Part shown: piece by piece, positions 16,476-24,528 of the stretch
How the letters are laid out: the number at the start of each line of letters is the position of its first letter
How positions within the stretch are numbered: position 1 is the stretch's first letter
NCBI GenBank assembly: GCA_016219285.1
Contig: JACRNJ010000021.1
Location: forward strand, 1-42,040
Direction: 5' to 3'
DNA length: 42,040 nucleotides
Source: Deltaproteobacteria bacterium
GTDB lineage: Bacteria; Desulfobacterota; GWC2-55-46; UBA9637
Position numbers and translations under genes: made by a program
Notes under the pieces: generated by a model
What the model saw: only the letters and a program-made list of their open reading frames with translations
Told to the model about the DNA's origin: nothing
Database searches by the model: none

Positions 16476-17260
16476 TAGACAAGGTTAATCCATATAAACC
16501 ATTTGCTCCTAATTTGCATCAAACTGCATTAAAGCAAGGGAATGACATAAAAGAGGCTGCATCTGAATTTGAATCTTTTTTCATCTACTATATGTTGAAG
16601 TCAATGAGGGAAACAGTGATGAAATCAGGGCTTTTTGGAGATGACAAGACAGAAGAGGTGTATAGAGCAATGCTTGATGAAGAGCTCTCAAAGATTATAG
16701 CAAAGTCAGGTGGAATAGGGCTGCGTGAATTTATAGTTAATGGCGTAAAGGGGCATGAAAATTCTCACCCTCACCTTAATCCTCTCCCTGAGGGAGAGGA
16801 GACTATTTTACTCCCTCACCTTCAAGGGGATGGGATGGGTGGGGATGGGGTATTTTCGTACCAAACTGATAAAAACTTTCAGGCGCCTGTGAGGGGTGCG
16901 GTAAGTTCAGGTTATGGTTTCAGGAAAGACCCTATAGCAGGAGGCCGCCGCTTCCACTACGGTATAGATATCCCTGCGCATGAGGGGACGCCTGTACATC
17001 CATCTTCAGAAGGGACTGTAATATTCAGCGGCGAGAAGCAAGGTTATGGCAATATAGTGGAAATCAGGCATGATAACGGATATGTAACCAGTTATGCCCA
17101 TAATCAGAAAAATCTGGTAAAGCAAGGGGACAGGGTAAAAACCTCTGATATTATAGCAATGGTCGGCAGGACAGGCAGGGCAACTGGTCCTCATCTCCAT
17201 TTTGAGGTCAGGATAGAGGGTTTTGCAGTAAATCCAGAGAATATTCTGAATTTTGGTTAA
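16472..17260 (+). CDS. flgJ: FlgJ-type rod-assembly protein fused to M23 metallopeptidase
   Basis: 262 residues, overlapping the flgI stop by ATGA. Residues about 25-90 are the FlgJ rod-binding domain (EAASEFESFFIYYMLKSMRE, then the GLFGDDKTEEVYRAMLDEEL stretch). Instead of the glucosaminidase domain of enteric FlgJ, residues about 138-260 are a LytM/M23 zinc endopeptidase: metal ligands His162 and Asp166 (HYGID), His210 (SYAH) and HLH (241-243). It should open the peptidoglycan for the growing rod, cutting peptide cross-links rather than glycan. The linker (about 95-128) is encoded by a dispersed palindromic repeat (16764-16857) carried in frame. No signal peptide, as expected for rod-pathway export. 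The stop codon overlaps a sigma-28 promoter. Confidence 0.92.
   Translation: MIDKVNPYKPFAPNLHQTALKQGNDIKEAASEFESFFIYYMLKSMRETVMKSGLFGDDKTEEVYRAMLDEELSKIIAKSGGIGLREFIVNGVKGHENSHPHLNPLPEGEETILLPHLQGDGMGGDGVFSYQTDKNFQAPVRGAVSSGYGFRKDPIAGGRRFHYGIDIPAHEGTPVHPSSEGTVIFSGEKQGYGNIVEIRHDNGYVTSYAHNQKNLVKQGDRVKTSDIIAMVGRTGRATGPHLHFEVRIEGFAVNPENILNFG
16764..16857. repeat. Dispersed CTCTCCC/GGGAGAG palindromic repeat inside flgJ
   Basis: The segment CTCACCCTCACCTTAATCC, then CCTCTCCCTGAGGGAGAGG, and a G-rich right half ending GGGGATGGGGTATTTTC. A second member lies at 17325-17415 and ends GAGGGGGTATTTTCGGGG. It is in frame and encodes the Pro/Gly/His-rich linker between the two domains of FlgJ. Confidence 0.75.
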
Positions 17261-17284
17261 AGTTTTGACGCGATTTGCCGATAT
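17258..17284 (+). promoter_or_regulatory. Sigma-28 (FliA) promoter for flgM-flgN-flgK-flgL
   Basis: TAAAGTTT (17258-17265), 11 bases, GCCGATAT (17277-17284). Only the last base differs from the FliA consensus. The -35 box overlaps the flgJ stop codon. It gives a flgM leader of about 160 nt containing a palindromic repeat. sigma-28 control of its own anti-sigma factor is the expected feedback. Confidence 0.9.
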
Positions 17285-17324
17285 AAGGTCAGGCTCTCTT
17301 TAAATAGCGCCAAATACATGACAC

Positions 17325-17415
17325 TCCCATTTTAAAATCCTCTCCCCCAACGGAGGGGAGACAAATAGTTCCCTCTCCCCTTGCGGGAGAGGGTCAGGGT
17401 GAGGGGGTATTTTCG
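17325..17415. repeat. Dispersed CTCTCCC/GGGAGAG palindromic repeat in flgM leader
   Basis: Contains CCTCTCCCCCAACGGAGGGG and CCCTCTCCCCTTGCGGGAGA, followed by GGGTCAGGGTGAGGGGGTAT. The second half forms a strong hairpin. It belongs to the same family as the flgJ insert and lies between the sigma-28 promoter and flgM, so it will be part of the flgM mRNA leader. Confidence 0.78.
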
Positions 17416-17451
17416 GGGCAAAGGAGAGAAAAATCCTGGAGGTGTAAGGCA

Positions 17452-17757
17452 ATGAGGATTACTGACAAAAATGCATTAGTAGAACTGACAAGTTATTTAA
17501 GGGGGACTGAGAATGCTGCCCAGAAGCAGGACGTCAATGTAAAAGAGACGTCAAAGACAGCCGCAGACAGGGTGGACATATCCCAGAGGTCAAAGGACAT
17601 ACAGAAGGCAAGGGAGGCAGTAGAGGCTGTCCCTGATGTAAGGGAAAATAAGGTAAATGACATAAAAAAGTCCATAGAGGATAAGACATATAATGTCAAG
17701 GGTGAGGCAGTAGCAAACAGCATTATCAAGAAATCTTTGATAGACACCGTATTGTAA
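17452..17757 (+). CDS. flgM: Anti-sigma-28 factor FlgM
   Basis: 101 residues with the FlgM pattern: a disordered N-terminal half (TAADRVDISQRSKDIQKARE) and a C-terminal helical sigma-binding part (VRENKVNDIKKSIEDKTYNV, then GEAVANSIIKKSLIDTVL). It binds and inhibits FliA until it is exported through the completed hook-basal body. TGGAGGTG provides the ribosome site. It is first in a sigma-28 transcript with flgN, flgK and flgL. A terminator-like hairpin overlaps its stop, so flgN onward may be expressed less than flgM. Confidence 0.93.
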   Translation: MRITDKNALVELTSYLRGTENAAQKQDVNVKETSKTAADRVDISQRSKDIQKAREAVEAVPDVRENKVNDIKKSIEDKTYNVKGEAVANSIIKKSLIDTVL

Positions 17758-17773
17758 AAGCCAAAGGCTTTTT
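17756..17773 (+). terminator. Terminator-like hairpin after flgM
   Basis: AAAAGCC-AAA-GGCTTTT followed by one more T, overlapping the flgM stop codon. The stem has three G-C pairs and the loop three bases. It probably attenuates read-through into flgN rather than ending the transcript. Confidence 0.5.
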
Positions 17774-17856
17774 ATCCCTCCTTGAGATTTATGCGGGGCA
17801 TACGGTTTATGTCTGATGCAGCCTCCATTCCCTTTATCCCCCTGTAAAAGAATGAC

Positions 17857-18345
17857 ATGTTAAATAAACTGATTGATACATTGGAGCAGGAGATAGTCCT
17901 ATATAAGGATTTTCTCTCTTTGCTTCAGGAGGAGAAAAAACTCCTCTGCAGCAGAAAAAGCGGCGACCTGTATAGGCTTGCCGGCAGGATAGAAACCCAG
18001 GTTTTCAAGATTAAAGGGATGGAGAGGAAGCGGAATGAGATTGTTGATGCTATTGCAAGGATGTATGCTTTGAATGGAAACGCAGCAGGCCTTTCTCCTG
18101 CTATAAATCTCTCCGGAATAATAACGGCTGCGGAGAAACCGCATAAAGAATTGTTAAAGTGTCTTCAGTCCCGCCTTCTTGCTGTTGTAAACAGCATAAA
18201 AGAACTTAATCAGGAAAATGGCATTATTATAAATCGCAGCATGGAAAATATAAACAAGGCATTTATGTTCATAAAGGAATTCTCTCTTGTTAAGACCTAT
18301 CATTCGTCAGGCATGATTGCGGACCCATCGTCAAGAGGGATGTAG
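17857..18345 (+). CDS. flgN: FlgN-family export chaperone for hook-associated proteins
   Basis: 162 residues, predicted wholly helical with coiled-coil heptads, as in FlgN. Recognisable features are the N-terminal LIDTLEQEIVLYKDFLSLLQ with EEKK, the LAGRIETQVFKIKGMERKRN helix, and a C-terminal QENGIIINRSMENINKAFMF. FlgN binds the C-termini of FlgK and FlgL and guides them to the export gate. An in-frame stop at 17845 fixes the start at or after 17857; no clear ribosome site precedes it. It lies two bases before flgK, matching the usual flgM-flgN-flgK-flgL order. Sequence conservation in this family is low, so context contributes to the call. Confidence 0.85.
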   Translation: MLNKLIDTLEQEIVLYKDFLSLLQEEKKLLCSRKSGDLYRLAGRIETQVFKIKGMERKRNEIVDAIARMYALNGNAAGLSPAINLSGIITAAEKPHKELLKCLQSRLLAVVNSIKELNQENGIIINRSMENINKAFMFIKEFSLVKTYHSSGMIADPSSRGM

Positions 18346-18347
18346 TT

Positions 18348-20003
18348 ATGGGGCTAACAGGTGTTTTAAATATAGGAAAGACCGCGCTTCTGACCAGTCA
18401 GACAGCCATACAGACCACATCGCACAACATAGCCAATGTGAACACACCCGGTTACACAAGACAAAGGGCTAATCTTGCCGCAGGCGAGCCTGTCCTTGGC
18501 GGCGGCAAGTATCTTGGCACAGGCGTAAAACTTACAGGTGTAGAAAGGGTCTATGACCGTTTTATTAATGCGCAAATATTGGATGCCTCTGAAGCAAATG
18601 GGAGATACTCTGCCCTTGAAGACAGATTAAGGAGACTGGAAGGGATATTTAATGATTCTCAGAGATTAGGCGCGGCCGATGTATTAAATGGTTTTTTTGA
18701 CGCCATCCATGATGTGGTTAATGATGCCTCAAGTTATTCTGCAAGGGCAGTTCTCTTAAGCAAGGCAGAGATTATGACAGACAGAATCAACAGTCTGGAT
18801 TTAAGATTAAGGGATGAGATTAGAAATATTGAATCGGAGATTAATAATGCGGCAAAGGATATAAATAGTCTTGCTGCGCAAATTGCTGTTTTAAACGGGA
18901 AGATTCAGGAAATAGAGGCAGGGGGGAGTGAGAATGCAAATGATTTGAGGGATGAAAGGGAGCTGCTGCTAAAGAAACTGGCAGAAAAGATAGATATGAC
19001 AGCGCTTGAGGACAGTGAAAGTCAGCAGATGACGGTTCTTGCTGCAGGCGGTAATCTGTTGGCAGCAGGCGGAGCAGCCTCTTCATTAACCGTATCTGCC
19101 AATACCGGCAATAATAATTACTATGATGTTATGCTTGGAGACCACAATATTACCGACAACATATCTTCAGGCAAACTCAAAGGACTTATTGAAGCAAGGG
19201 ATTCTCATTTTCAAGATGCATTAACAAGGCTTGATATTTTATCAGCATCAATCACAAAGGAGTTTAATGTCCTGCACAGCGGAGGTTATGGGCTTGACAG
19301 TTCTACAGGCAATAACTTTTTTACAGCGCTCTCACCAATTATTACCACCATGAGTTCAAATACAGGCGGGGCAACTGCAAGCGCCTCTGTTCAAACCCTT
19401 TCATCTTTAACCCTTGATGATTATGAAATCAGATTTACAAGCAGCTCATCCTTTAACATTGTCAATACAACAGAGGACACAATTGTATCAACAGGCAATA
19501 GTTACACATCAGGCGCTAATATTGATTTTGAAGGGCTCAGGGCGGTAATTACTAATGACACAGGTTCTCCGCAATCAGGGGACATATTCAGGATAAGTGT
19601 TACAAAGGGTGCCGCGCAAAATATTGGCATGGCTGTTACAGACCCAAACAAGTTTGCCGCCGCGTCAACTTCAGCAACGCTTCCTGGCGGCAATGCAAAT
19701 GTTGTAAATATGGCTGAACTTGAAAATTCAAATGTAATGGCAAACGGCACTGCTGTCTTTAGCGGTTATTATACGGCGATTGTTGCTGATATTGGCGTCT
19801 CATCCGGCGAGGCAAAGACAAACAGCGATGCCCAAACTCTGGTTTTGGAGGAACTGGAGTCTTACAGAGACTCTATATCAGGTGTTTCTCTTGATGAGGA
19901 GGGAATCAATCTTCTTAAGTATCAGCACTCCTATCAGGCTGCAGCAAAGGTAATAACAACAGTAGATGACATGCTTAATACTCTTATGAGCCTATTGAGG
20001 TAG
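18348..20003 (+). CDS. flgK: Flagellar hook-associated protein 1 FlgK
   Basis: 551 residues. The N-terminus carries the axial-protein signature (ALLTSQTAIQTTSHNIANVN then TPGYTRQRANL), and the C-terminus INLLKYQHSYQAAAKVITTV then DDMLNTLMSLL is the FlgK terminal helix pair. Internal FlgK landmarks include LGTGVKLTGVERVYDRFINA, LRDERELLLKKLAEKIDM and the IGMAVTDPNKFAAAS region near the C-terminal domain. It forms the first hook-filament junction ring. It is preceded by AGAGGGA and starts two bases after flgN; flgL starts two bases after its stop. Length is normal. Confidence 0.96.
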   Translation: MGLTGVLNIGKTALLTSQTAIQTTSHNIANVNTPGYTRQRANLAAGEPVLGGGKYLGTGVKLTGVERVYDRFINAQILDASEANGRYSALEDRLRRLEGIFNDSQRLGAADVLNGFFDAIHDVVNDASSYSARAVLLSKAEIMTDRINSLDLRLRDEIRNIESEINNAAKDINSLAAQIAVLNGKIQEIEAGGSENANDLRDERELLLKKLAEKIDMTALEDSESQQMTVLAAGGNLLAAGGAASSLTVSANTGNNNYYDVMLGDHNITDNISSGKLKGLIEARDSHFQDALTRLDILSASITKEFNVLHSGGYGLDSSTGNNFFTALSPIITTMSSNTGGATASASVQTLSSLTLDDYEIRFTSSSSFNIVNTTEDTIVSTGNSYTSGANIDFEGLRAVITNDTGSPQSGDIFRISVTKGAAQNIGMAVTDPNKFAAASTSATLPGGNANVVNMAELENSNVMANGTAVFSGYYTAIVADIGVSSGEAKTNSDAQTLVLEELESYRDSISGVSLDEEGINLLKYQHSYQAAAKVITTVDDMLNTLMSLLR

Positions 20004-20005
20004 TT

Positions 20006-20893
20006 ATGAGGGTTACAAATAATTTAGTATTTAATTCTATGATAAATGATATATCCCGCACTAATGAGGATATATTAAAGACACAGGAGACACTTGCATC
20101 TGGCAAGAAGGTAAATAAACCGTCTGACGACCCTGTTGCCATGACAAGCATTATTTCCTATCAAAAGCTGCTTGCCAGAGTTGAACAGTATTCCAGAAAT
20201 GTGCAATCTGCGCAGGCATATCTTACCAATGCGGATTCTGCCCTTTCAAGCGCTGAAACTGCCGTTTCAAGACTTTCCGAATTGGCAACCAGTCAGTCGT
20301 CAGGAACAGCCACTGCTGCCACAAGACTATCTGCCGCTTCAGAGGTGGAAGGCTTATATGATGAACTGATTTCCCTTGCAAATACAAGCGTTGGCGGGAG
20401 ATATATATTTTCAGGGTATAAGTTTACCACAGAGCCGTTTGCTCCAGGCGGCGCATATTCAGGCGATAATAATGAAACCGCCCTTTTTATAGGCGAGTCA
20501 AATCAATATACCTACGGCATAACAGGGAATAAGGTTTTTAAAGGCGTTGGCATTTCCGGAGGTGTAGATGTATTTAATATTGTTCAGGGCTTCAAGACAG
20601 CCCTTGAAACCAATGATGTGACAGGGATTCAAAATGCCATTGACACCCTTGATGATGCAAATACACAGATTGTTAATATGAATGTTCAGATAGGCGCCCG
20701 CGGTAATACATTAACATCACAAAAGAACTGGCTTGATAGTTTCACTACAGAATTAAATATACTTGTGTCAAATATTGAAGATGCAGACATTACGAAGGTT
20801 GCTACAGAGTTAGTGTTAGAGCAGACTACCTTGCAGGCTCTTCTTGCAATCACAGCAAGGATTGATGATTTGAACATATTTAAGTTTATATAG
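20006..20893 (+). CDS. flgL: Flagellar hook-associated protein 3 FlgL
   Basis: 295 residues, flagellin-like. The N-terminal MRVTNNLVFNSMINDISRTN then EDILKTQETLASGKKVNKPS-DDP is diagnostic of FlgL, as are the GRYIFSGYKFTTEPF motif and the C-terminal EDADITKVATELVLEQTTLQ helix. It forms the second hook-filament junction layer. It is translationally coupled to flgK. The next gene, a porin with its own strong ribosome site, begins about 40 bp downstream with no visible terminator, so read-through is possible. Confidence 0.95.
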   Translation: MRVTNNLVFNSMINDISRTNEDILKTQETLASGKKVNKPSDDPVAMTSIISYQKLLARVEQYSRNVQSAQAYLTNADSALSSAETAVSRLSELATSQSSGTATAATRLSAASEVEGLYDELISLANTSVGGRYIFSGYKFTTEPFAPGGAYSGDNNETALFIGESNQYTYGITGNKVFKGVGISGGVDVFNIVQGFKTALETNDVTGIQNAIDTLDDANTQIVNMNVQIGARGNTLTSQKNWLDSFTTELNILVSNIEDADITKVATELVLEQTTLQALLAITARIDDLNIFKFI

Positions 20894-20931
20894 GTAACCG
20901 AAAAAAACAGTTGGCAGTAAGGAGGAACATT

Positions 20932-22041
20932 ATGTGTAAAAAAATTATTATGTATGTAGTAATGGCTTCACTGCTGGTCAGCCCGCTCTTATGTTTTGCT
21001 GAAACAGTAGAAGATTTAAGAAAGGAGGTTTATGAGCTGAAAAACAGGATAGAGGTGTTATCTGTCGAACAGGAGGATGTATGGGATAAACTTTTAAAAG
21101 GAGTAAAGGTGACAGGGTATGCGGACCTTGACTATTTTATGACAGATAATCCAGGCGAAAACAATCAATTTAGGACCCATAAATTCGCTCTTATACTCAA
21201 GAAAAAATGGTCGGATGAGTGGAACTTTTTTACAGAGGTAGAGTATGAGTATGGTCCTGAGATTGATGCGACAAATAAAACGATAAATAAAGGGGAAGGA
21301 AAAATATTTAATGAAATCTTTTATCTGGAATACAGACCTTCTTATATGGCTGAGTTCAGATTTGGCAGATTCCTCACGCCAGCGGGCATATGGAACCAGG
21401 AGCCCTATGCGCCCTTTGTGCCTACGGATAACAGACCACTGCATATACGCAATATATTCCCGCAGGTAAGCGATGGACTGCAGATACATGGACAGCTTAA
21501 TTTAGGCCCTGTCACATCAAGATATAATGTTTATGCGGCAAACGGGGCAGGCGAGCCTGGCAGAACAGATAGCAATGAGGATAAGGCGGTTGGCGGCAGG
21601 GTCGTTTTTCATCTTCCGGTTCTTGATGACTTTAATTTAGGCGCTTCAGCATATAAGGGAGAGGAAAAGGGCACGGGTGATATGAGGGATTCTTATGGTC
21701 TTGATTTAAAGCTAACTATAAAGGGGTTAAAACTTTGGGGTGAATATGCCAATGCAAGATTTACACCGAAATCCGGCTCAGGCGCCTATGATAGAAACGG
21801 ATACTATGGTCAGATGATGTATGATATCGGTAAATTCACTGCTATTTACAGATACGATACTTATGAGCCAAGCAGTATTGCTGCCAATGACAAGACTACA
21901 GTAAATACAGTTGCCCTGAATTATCACTTTACACCTGATATTGTGGCAAAGGTTGAGCATCATTTATTTGACCTTGAGAATCCGTCCAGCGCCGATTACT
22001 CGCAAACTATATTCTCTATGGCAGTCTACTTTGGAGAGTAG
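20932..22041 (+). CDS. Outer-membrane porin with coiled-coil N-terminus
   Basis: 369 residues. The ATG at 20932 is chosen for the TAAGGAGG site at 20918-20925. The signal peptide MYVVMASLLVSPLLCFA is followed by a short coiled coil (TVEDLRKEVYELKNRIEVLS) typical of trimeric porins, then amphipathic beta strands rich in aromatic residues (GYADLDYFMTDNPGENNQFR, FRFGRFLTPAGIWNQEPYAP) and a terminal strand ending MAVYFGE. It resembles OprO/OprP-like and related DcaP/porin families by eye. Substrate unknown. The next gene encodes a small phosphate-binding-protein-like product and the third an MCP, so an anion role is possible. It is unusual to find these three between flgL and csrA. Confidence 0.85.
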   Translation: MCKKIIMYVVMASLLVSPLLCFAETVEDLRKEVYELKNRIEVLSVEQEDVWDKLLKGVKVTGYADLDYFMTDNPGENNQFRTHKFALILKKKWSDEWNFFTEVEYEYGPEIDATNKTINKGEGKIFNEIFYLEYRPSYMAEFRFGRFLTPAGIWNQEPYAPFVPTDNRPLHIRNIFPQVSDGLQIHGQLNLGPVTSRYNVYAANGAGEPGRTDSNEDKAVGGRVVFHLPVLDDFNLGASAYKGEEKGTGDMRDSYGLDLKLTIKGLKLWGEYANARFTPKSGSGAYDRNGYYGQMMYDIGKFTAIYRYDTYEPSSIAANDKTTVNTVALNYHFTPDIVAKVEHHLFDLENPSSADYSQTIFSMAVYFGE

Positions 22042-22066
22042 ACTGTGATTAACGGAGGTAAACAGT

Positions 22067-22507
22067 ATGAGAAAGATATTGATGATTGTTTTAGGCATAT
22101 GGTTATTGTTTAACCCAATGAAAGCCGTATGCAGCGCAGAGCAAATAGCAGTAATTGTAAATAAGGCTAATCAGGTTTCAAAAATGAGTTCGGATGAGGT
22201 AAAAAAACTCTATACGAATGATGTATTGACCTGGAGCGATGGAAAGAATGTTAACCTTTATGACCTCTCTACAGGGGATCCTGCAAGAAAAGATTTCTCA
22301 AATAAGGTTCTTGGCAAAGATGCAGAAAAAGTGGCGGAAGAATGGGCAAATAAAAAGATTACCAATAGCGCAAAAAACCCGCCTATAACTGTAAAATCGA
22401 GCATATTGGTATTGGACAGGGTTGGCAAGGATGTATCTGCGATTGGTTATCTCCTGAAAAAAGATGTCAAGGGAGAAAATGTGAAGATTATAGCTACTAT
22501 TGATTAG
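22067..22507 (+). CDS. Small PstS-like periplasmic binding protein
   Basis: 146 residues with a signal peptide (MIVLGIWLLFNPMKAVCSA) and a PBP-like fold resembling the N-terminal part of phosphate-type binding proteins: IAVIVNKANQVSKMSSDEVK, the YTNDVLTWSDGKNVNLYDLS segment, and AIGYLLKKDVKG near the end. It is about half the size of a PstS, a form seen as stand-alone single-domain proteins. GGAGG precedes the start. No ABC transporter genes are nearby; it lies between a porin and an MCP. It may deliver ligand from the porin to the receptor, which is inference. Confidence 0.78.
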   Translation: MRKILMIVLGIWLLFNPMKAVCSAEQIAVIVNKANQVSKMSSDEVKKLYTNDVLTWSDGKNVNLYDLSTGDPARKDFSNKVLGKDAEKVAEEWANKKITNSAKNPPITVKSSILVLDRVGKDVSAIGYLLKKDVKGENVKIIATID

Positions 22508-22542
22508 CAGTTATACTATAGTGGACGACAAAAGTAAGTAGA

Positions 22543-22620
22543 TGTAGTTTGCCCGACCCAACCTTCTGTTGGGTGCCCCATGGGCGTATTTTAAAATAGC
22601 CGATAAATCGGCAGACTACA
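22543..22620. repeat. Palindromic intergenic repeat, variant copy D
   Basis: Starts TGTAGTTTGCC and ends GCCGATAAATCGGCAGACTACA as in the 57-bp family, but the first arm is replaced by CCCAACCTTCTGTTGGG and a GCCCCATGGGC palindrome, giving about 78 bp. It lies upstream of the MCP and overlaps the spurious upstream extension of that reading frame. Confidence 0.72.
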
Positions 22621-22673
22621 AATTTATGTCGCTGACTATAAAGATTCAACTAACCGCTAACAAAGAGAACCTT

Positions 22674-24347
22674 ATGAACTTAATAAAAAACTTAAAAATT
22701 CGTTACAAATTAATTGTAGGATTTGGGGTCATACTGTTATTTCTGATAATAGTCAGCGCTGTCAGTTATATCAGTATTAAGAAGGTGATAATGCATACGC
22801 ATAAGGTGGATAATCTCTTATCTGAAGCTGACCGCAGGGCTACTGCAATGTTTCTATCCGCAAAACTTGCATATCCTGTTTTTAACGAGTTTAATCTGCT
22901 TGTTCAGTATCTTCAGACAGACGACATAGAGGGGCAGAAAGTATTATTTAAGGAATTTGATGAAACAGGGAAATTTTTCCAATCGAGTTTGAAAGAGATC
23001 GATGATTATATGCATTCTGATGAGGAAAAGGAAACTTTTAAAGTTATAAGCGGTTTTCAGCAAACTATTCTCAAAGATGCCGCTAAATTAATTGCTGCAA
23101 GGGATGGAGAGGGTGAATATGGGGTAAACACAAAAGCTGGCGTATCTAAATTTTTTAATACAATCAAATCATTTACAAAGTCTATAGATAATCTCAGCAA
23201 TATAGAATCTGCGGCGCTTAAAAAAATTCAAGAGGAATCTAAAAAAGCGTCTGCAGACGCAGAAAAAATTGGAAATGGCGTGGCCATTATTATCCTCATT
23301 ACACTCATTATAGGGGCGCTAATTGGGATAGGAACTGCATTCTTGATAGGAAGTTCTATTACAATCCCTGTTGCCGGACTTTTAAGGACTGCCAGAGCAG
23401 TAGCGGATGGAGACCTGACAGGCGAGGCGGCAAACATAGACTCAAAAGATGAAATAGGCTTGCTTGCAAAGGCTATCCGAGAAATGAAAAGTAATCTCCA
23501 TAATATGGTTAATATGATAAGTGATATTACCTGGAAAATAACAGATCTGTCAGAAGGGCTGTCATCAATGTTCGATAGGGTTATACATGAAAACAAGAGT
23601 GAAGTTGATGAGATGGGAAGGGTAGCCCATACCCTGGAAGAGATGTCTGCAGTTGTTCTTGATGTGGCAAATAACAGTTCTATTGCTTCAACCTCTGCAA
23701 ATAAAATGTTAAAGGCAGCAGCAAATGGGATGAATGTGGTAGATAAGAATGTGGAAGGCATGAAGACTGTAGCAAGGCTCGCTAATGAATCAACCGATAC
23801 TGTTGTCTCTCTTCAAACCAGATCAAACCATATAGGAGAGGTAATAAAAGTGATAGACGACATAGCTGACCAGACAAACCTCCTTGCATTGAATGCAGCT
23901 ATTGAGGCTGCAAGGGCCGGAGAACATGGACGCAGCTTTTCAGTAGTTGCGGATGAGGTGAGGAAACTTGCGGAAAAGACCATAAAGGCGACCAAAGAGA
24001 TTGCTGAAATAATAAAGAACATACAGGAAAATACGAAAATTTCGGTCCACTTTATGCAAAAGGTAAGAGATGAGATAGGAAGCGGAGAAAAGCTTTCAGA
24101 GGATGTAGGCGGCGAGCTTAAAAACATTATGTCAATGGTGAAGACAACGACAGATATGATAAATCAGATAGCCACTGCCACAGAGGAGCAATCTGTTGCT
24201 GCAAAAGAGGTATCTTCAAATGTAACAATATTAAATGGCAGGGCAAAAGACATATCATCCATGATTCACAATACCATGAATACAACTAAAGAGATGAAGG
24301 ATATGGCATCAGATTTAAGACGAATGCTGGAGAGATTCAGATTATAA
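22674..24347 (+). CDS. Methyl-accepting chemotaxis protein
   Basis: 557 residues from the ATG at 22674, chosen because the frame upstream (to 22569) translates the palindromic repeat and because AAAGAG precedes 22674. Membrane segments are at about residues 13-35 and 198-222, flanking a helical (four-helix-bundle-like) periplasmic domain of about 160 residues. HAMP and a signalling domain follow, with the intact tip [20 protein letters not shown] and [13 protein letters not shown]. The signalling region has a shorter methylation helix than the MCPs at the left edge and different codon usage, so it is not a recent copy of them. It follows the porin and PstS-like genes, possibly as their receptor. 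Confidence 0.93.
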   Translation: MNLIKNLKIRYKLIVGFGVILLFLIIVSAVSYISIKKVIMHTHKVDNLLSEADRRATAMFLSAKLAYPVFNEFNLLVQYLQTDDIEGQKVLFKEFDETGKFFQSSLKEIDDYMHSDEEKETFKVISGFQQTILKDAAKLIAARDGEGEYGVNTKAGVSKFFNTIKSFTKSIDNLSNIESAALKKIQEESKKASADAEKIGNGVAIIILITLIIGALIGIGTAFLIGSSITIPVAGLLRTARAVADGDLTGEAANIDSKDEIGLLAKAIREMKSNLHNMVNMISDITWKITDLSEGLSSMFDRVIHENKSEVDEMGRVAHTLEEMSAVVLDVANNSSIASTSANKMLKAAANGMNVVDKNVEGMKTVARLANESTDTVVSLQTRSNHIGEVIKVIDDIADQTNLLALNAAIEAARAGEHGRSFSVVADEVRKLAEKTIKATKEIAEIIKNIQENTKISVHFMQKVRDEIGSGEKLSEDVGGELKNIMSMVKTTTDMINQIATATEEQSVAAKEVSSNVTILNGRAKDISSMIHNTMNTTKEMKDMASDLRRMLERFRL

Positions 24348-24366
24348 AGATATCCCGGTTTTTTTA

Positions 24367-24473
24367 CCTGTATGGCTGCCGCCGATAATATAAATAAGCG
24401 GCGGCAGTTAGGCGCATCATACTGTGTCAGCACAAAAAATGCAGTTGCATTTTTTGGGTTAAAACCATACAGG
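24367..24473 (+). other. Candidate structured RNA element upstream of csrA
   Basis: Three nested perfect inverted repeats: outer stem CCTGTATGG (24367-24375) with CCATACAGG (24465-24473); inside it hairpin CTGCCGCCG/CGGCGGCAG (24376-24407); and hairpin AAAAAATGCA/TGCATTTTTT (24434-24455) with a 2-base loop. Together they make a three-way-junction shape. It occupies most of the 181-bp gap between the MCP stop and csrA and ends 55 bp before csrA. It may be a csrA leader element or the 3' end of the MCP transcript; the strand is assumed from its neighbours. Confidence 0.5.
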
Positions 24474-24528
24474 ATGAAATTCAAAGATTTCGCAGTAAAC
24501 AGATTGCTAATTAAGCCATGGAGGGCGC

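Noticed and set aside
22569-22673. N-terminal extension of the third MCP
   Set aside because: These codons translate the palindromic repeat and lack MCP similarity; the ATG at 22674 directly precedes the membrane segment.
24376-24473. Integron attC-like site (GTTAGGC next to a long inverted repeat)
   Set aside because: GTTAGGC matches one core box by chance, but the matching RYYYAAC box and the typical arm layout are missing, and there is no integrase or cassette array.
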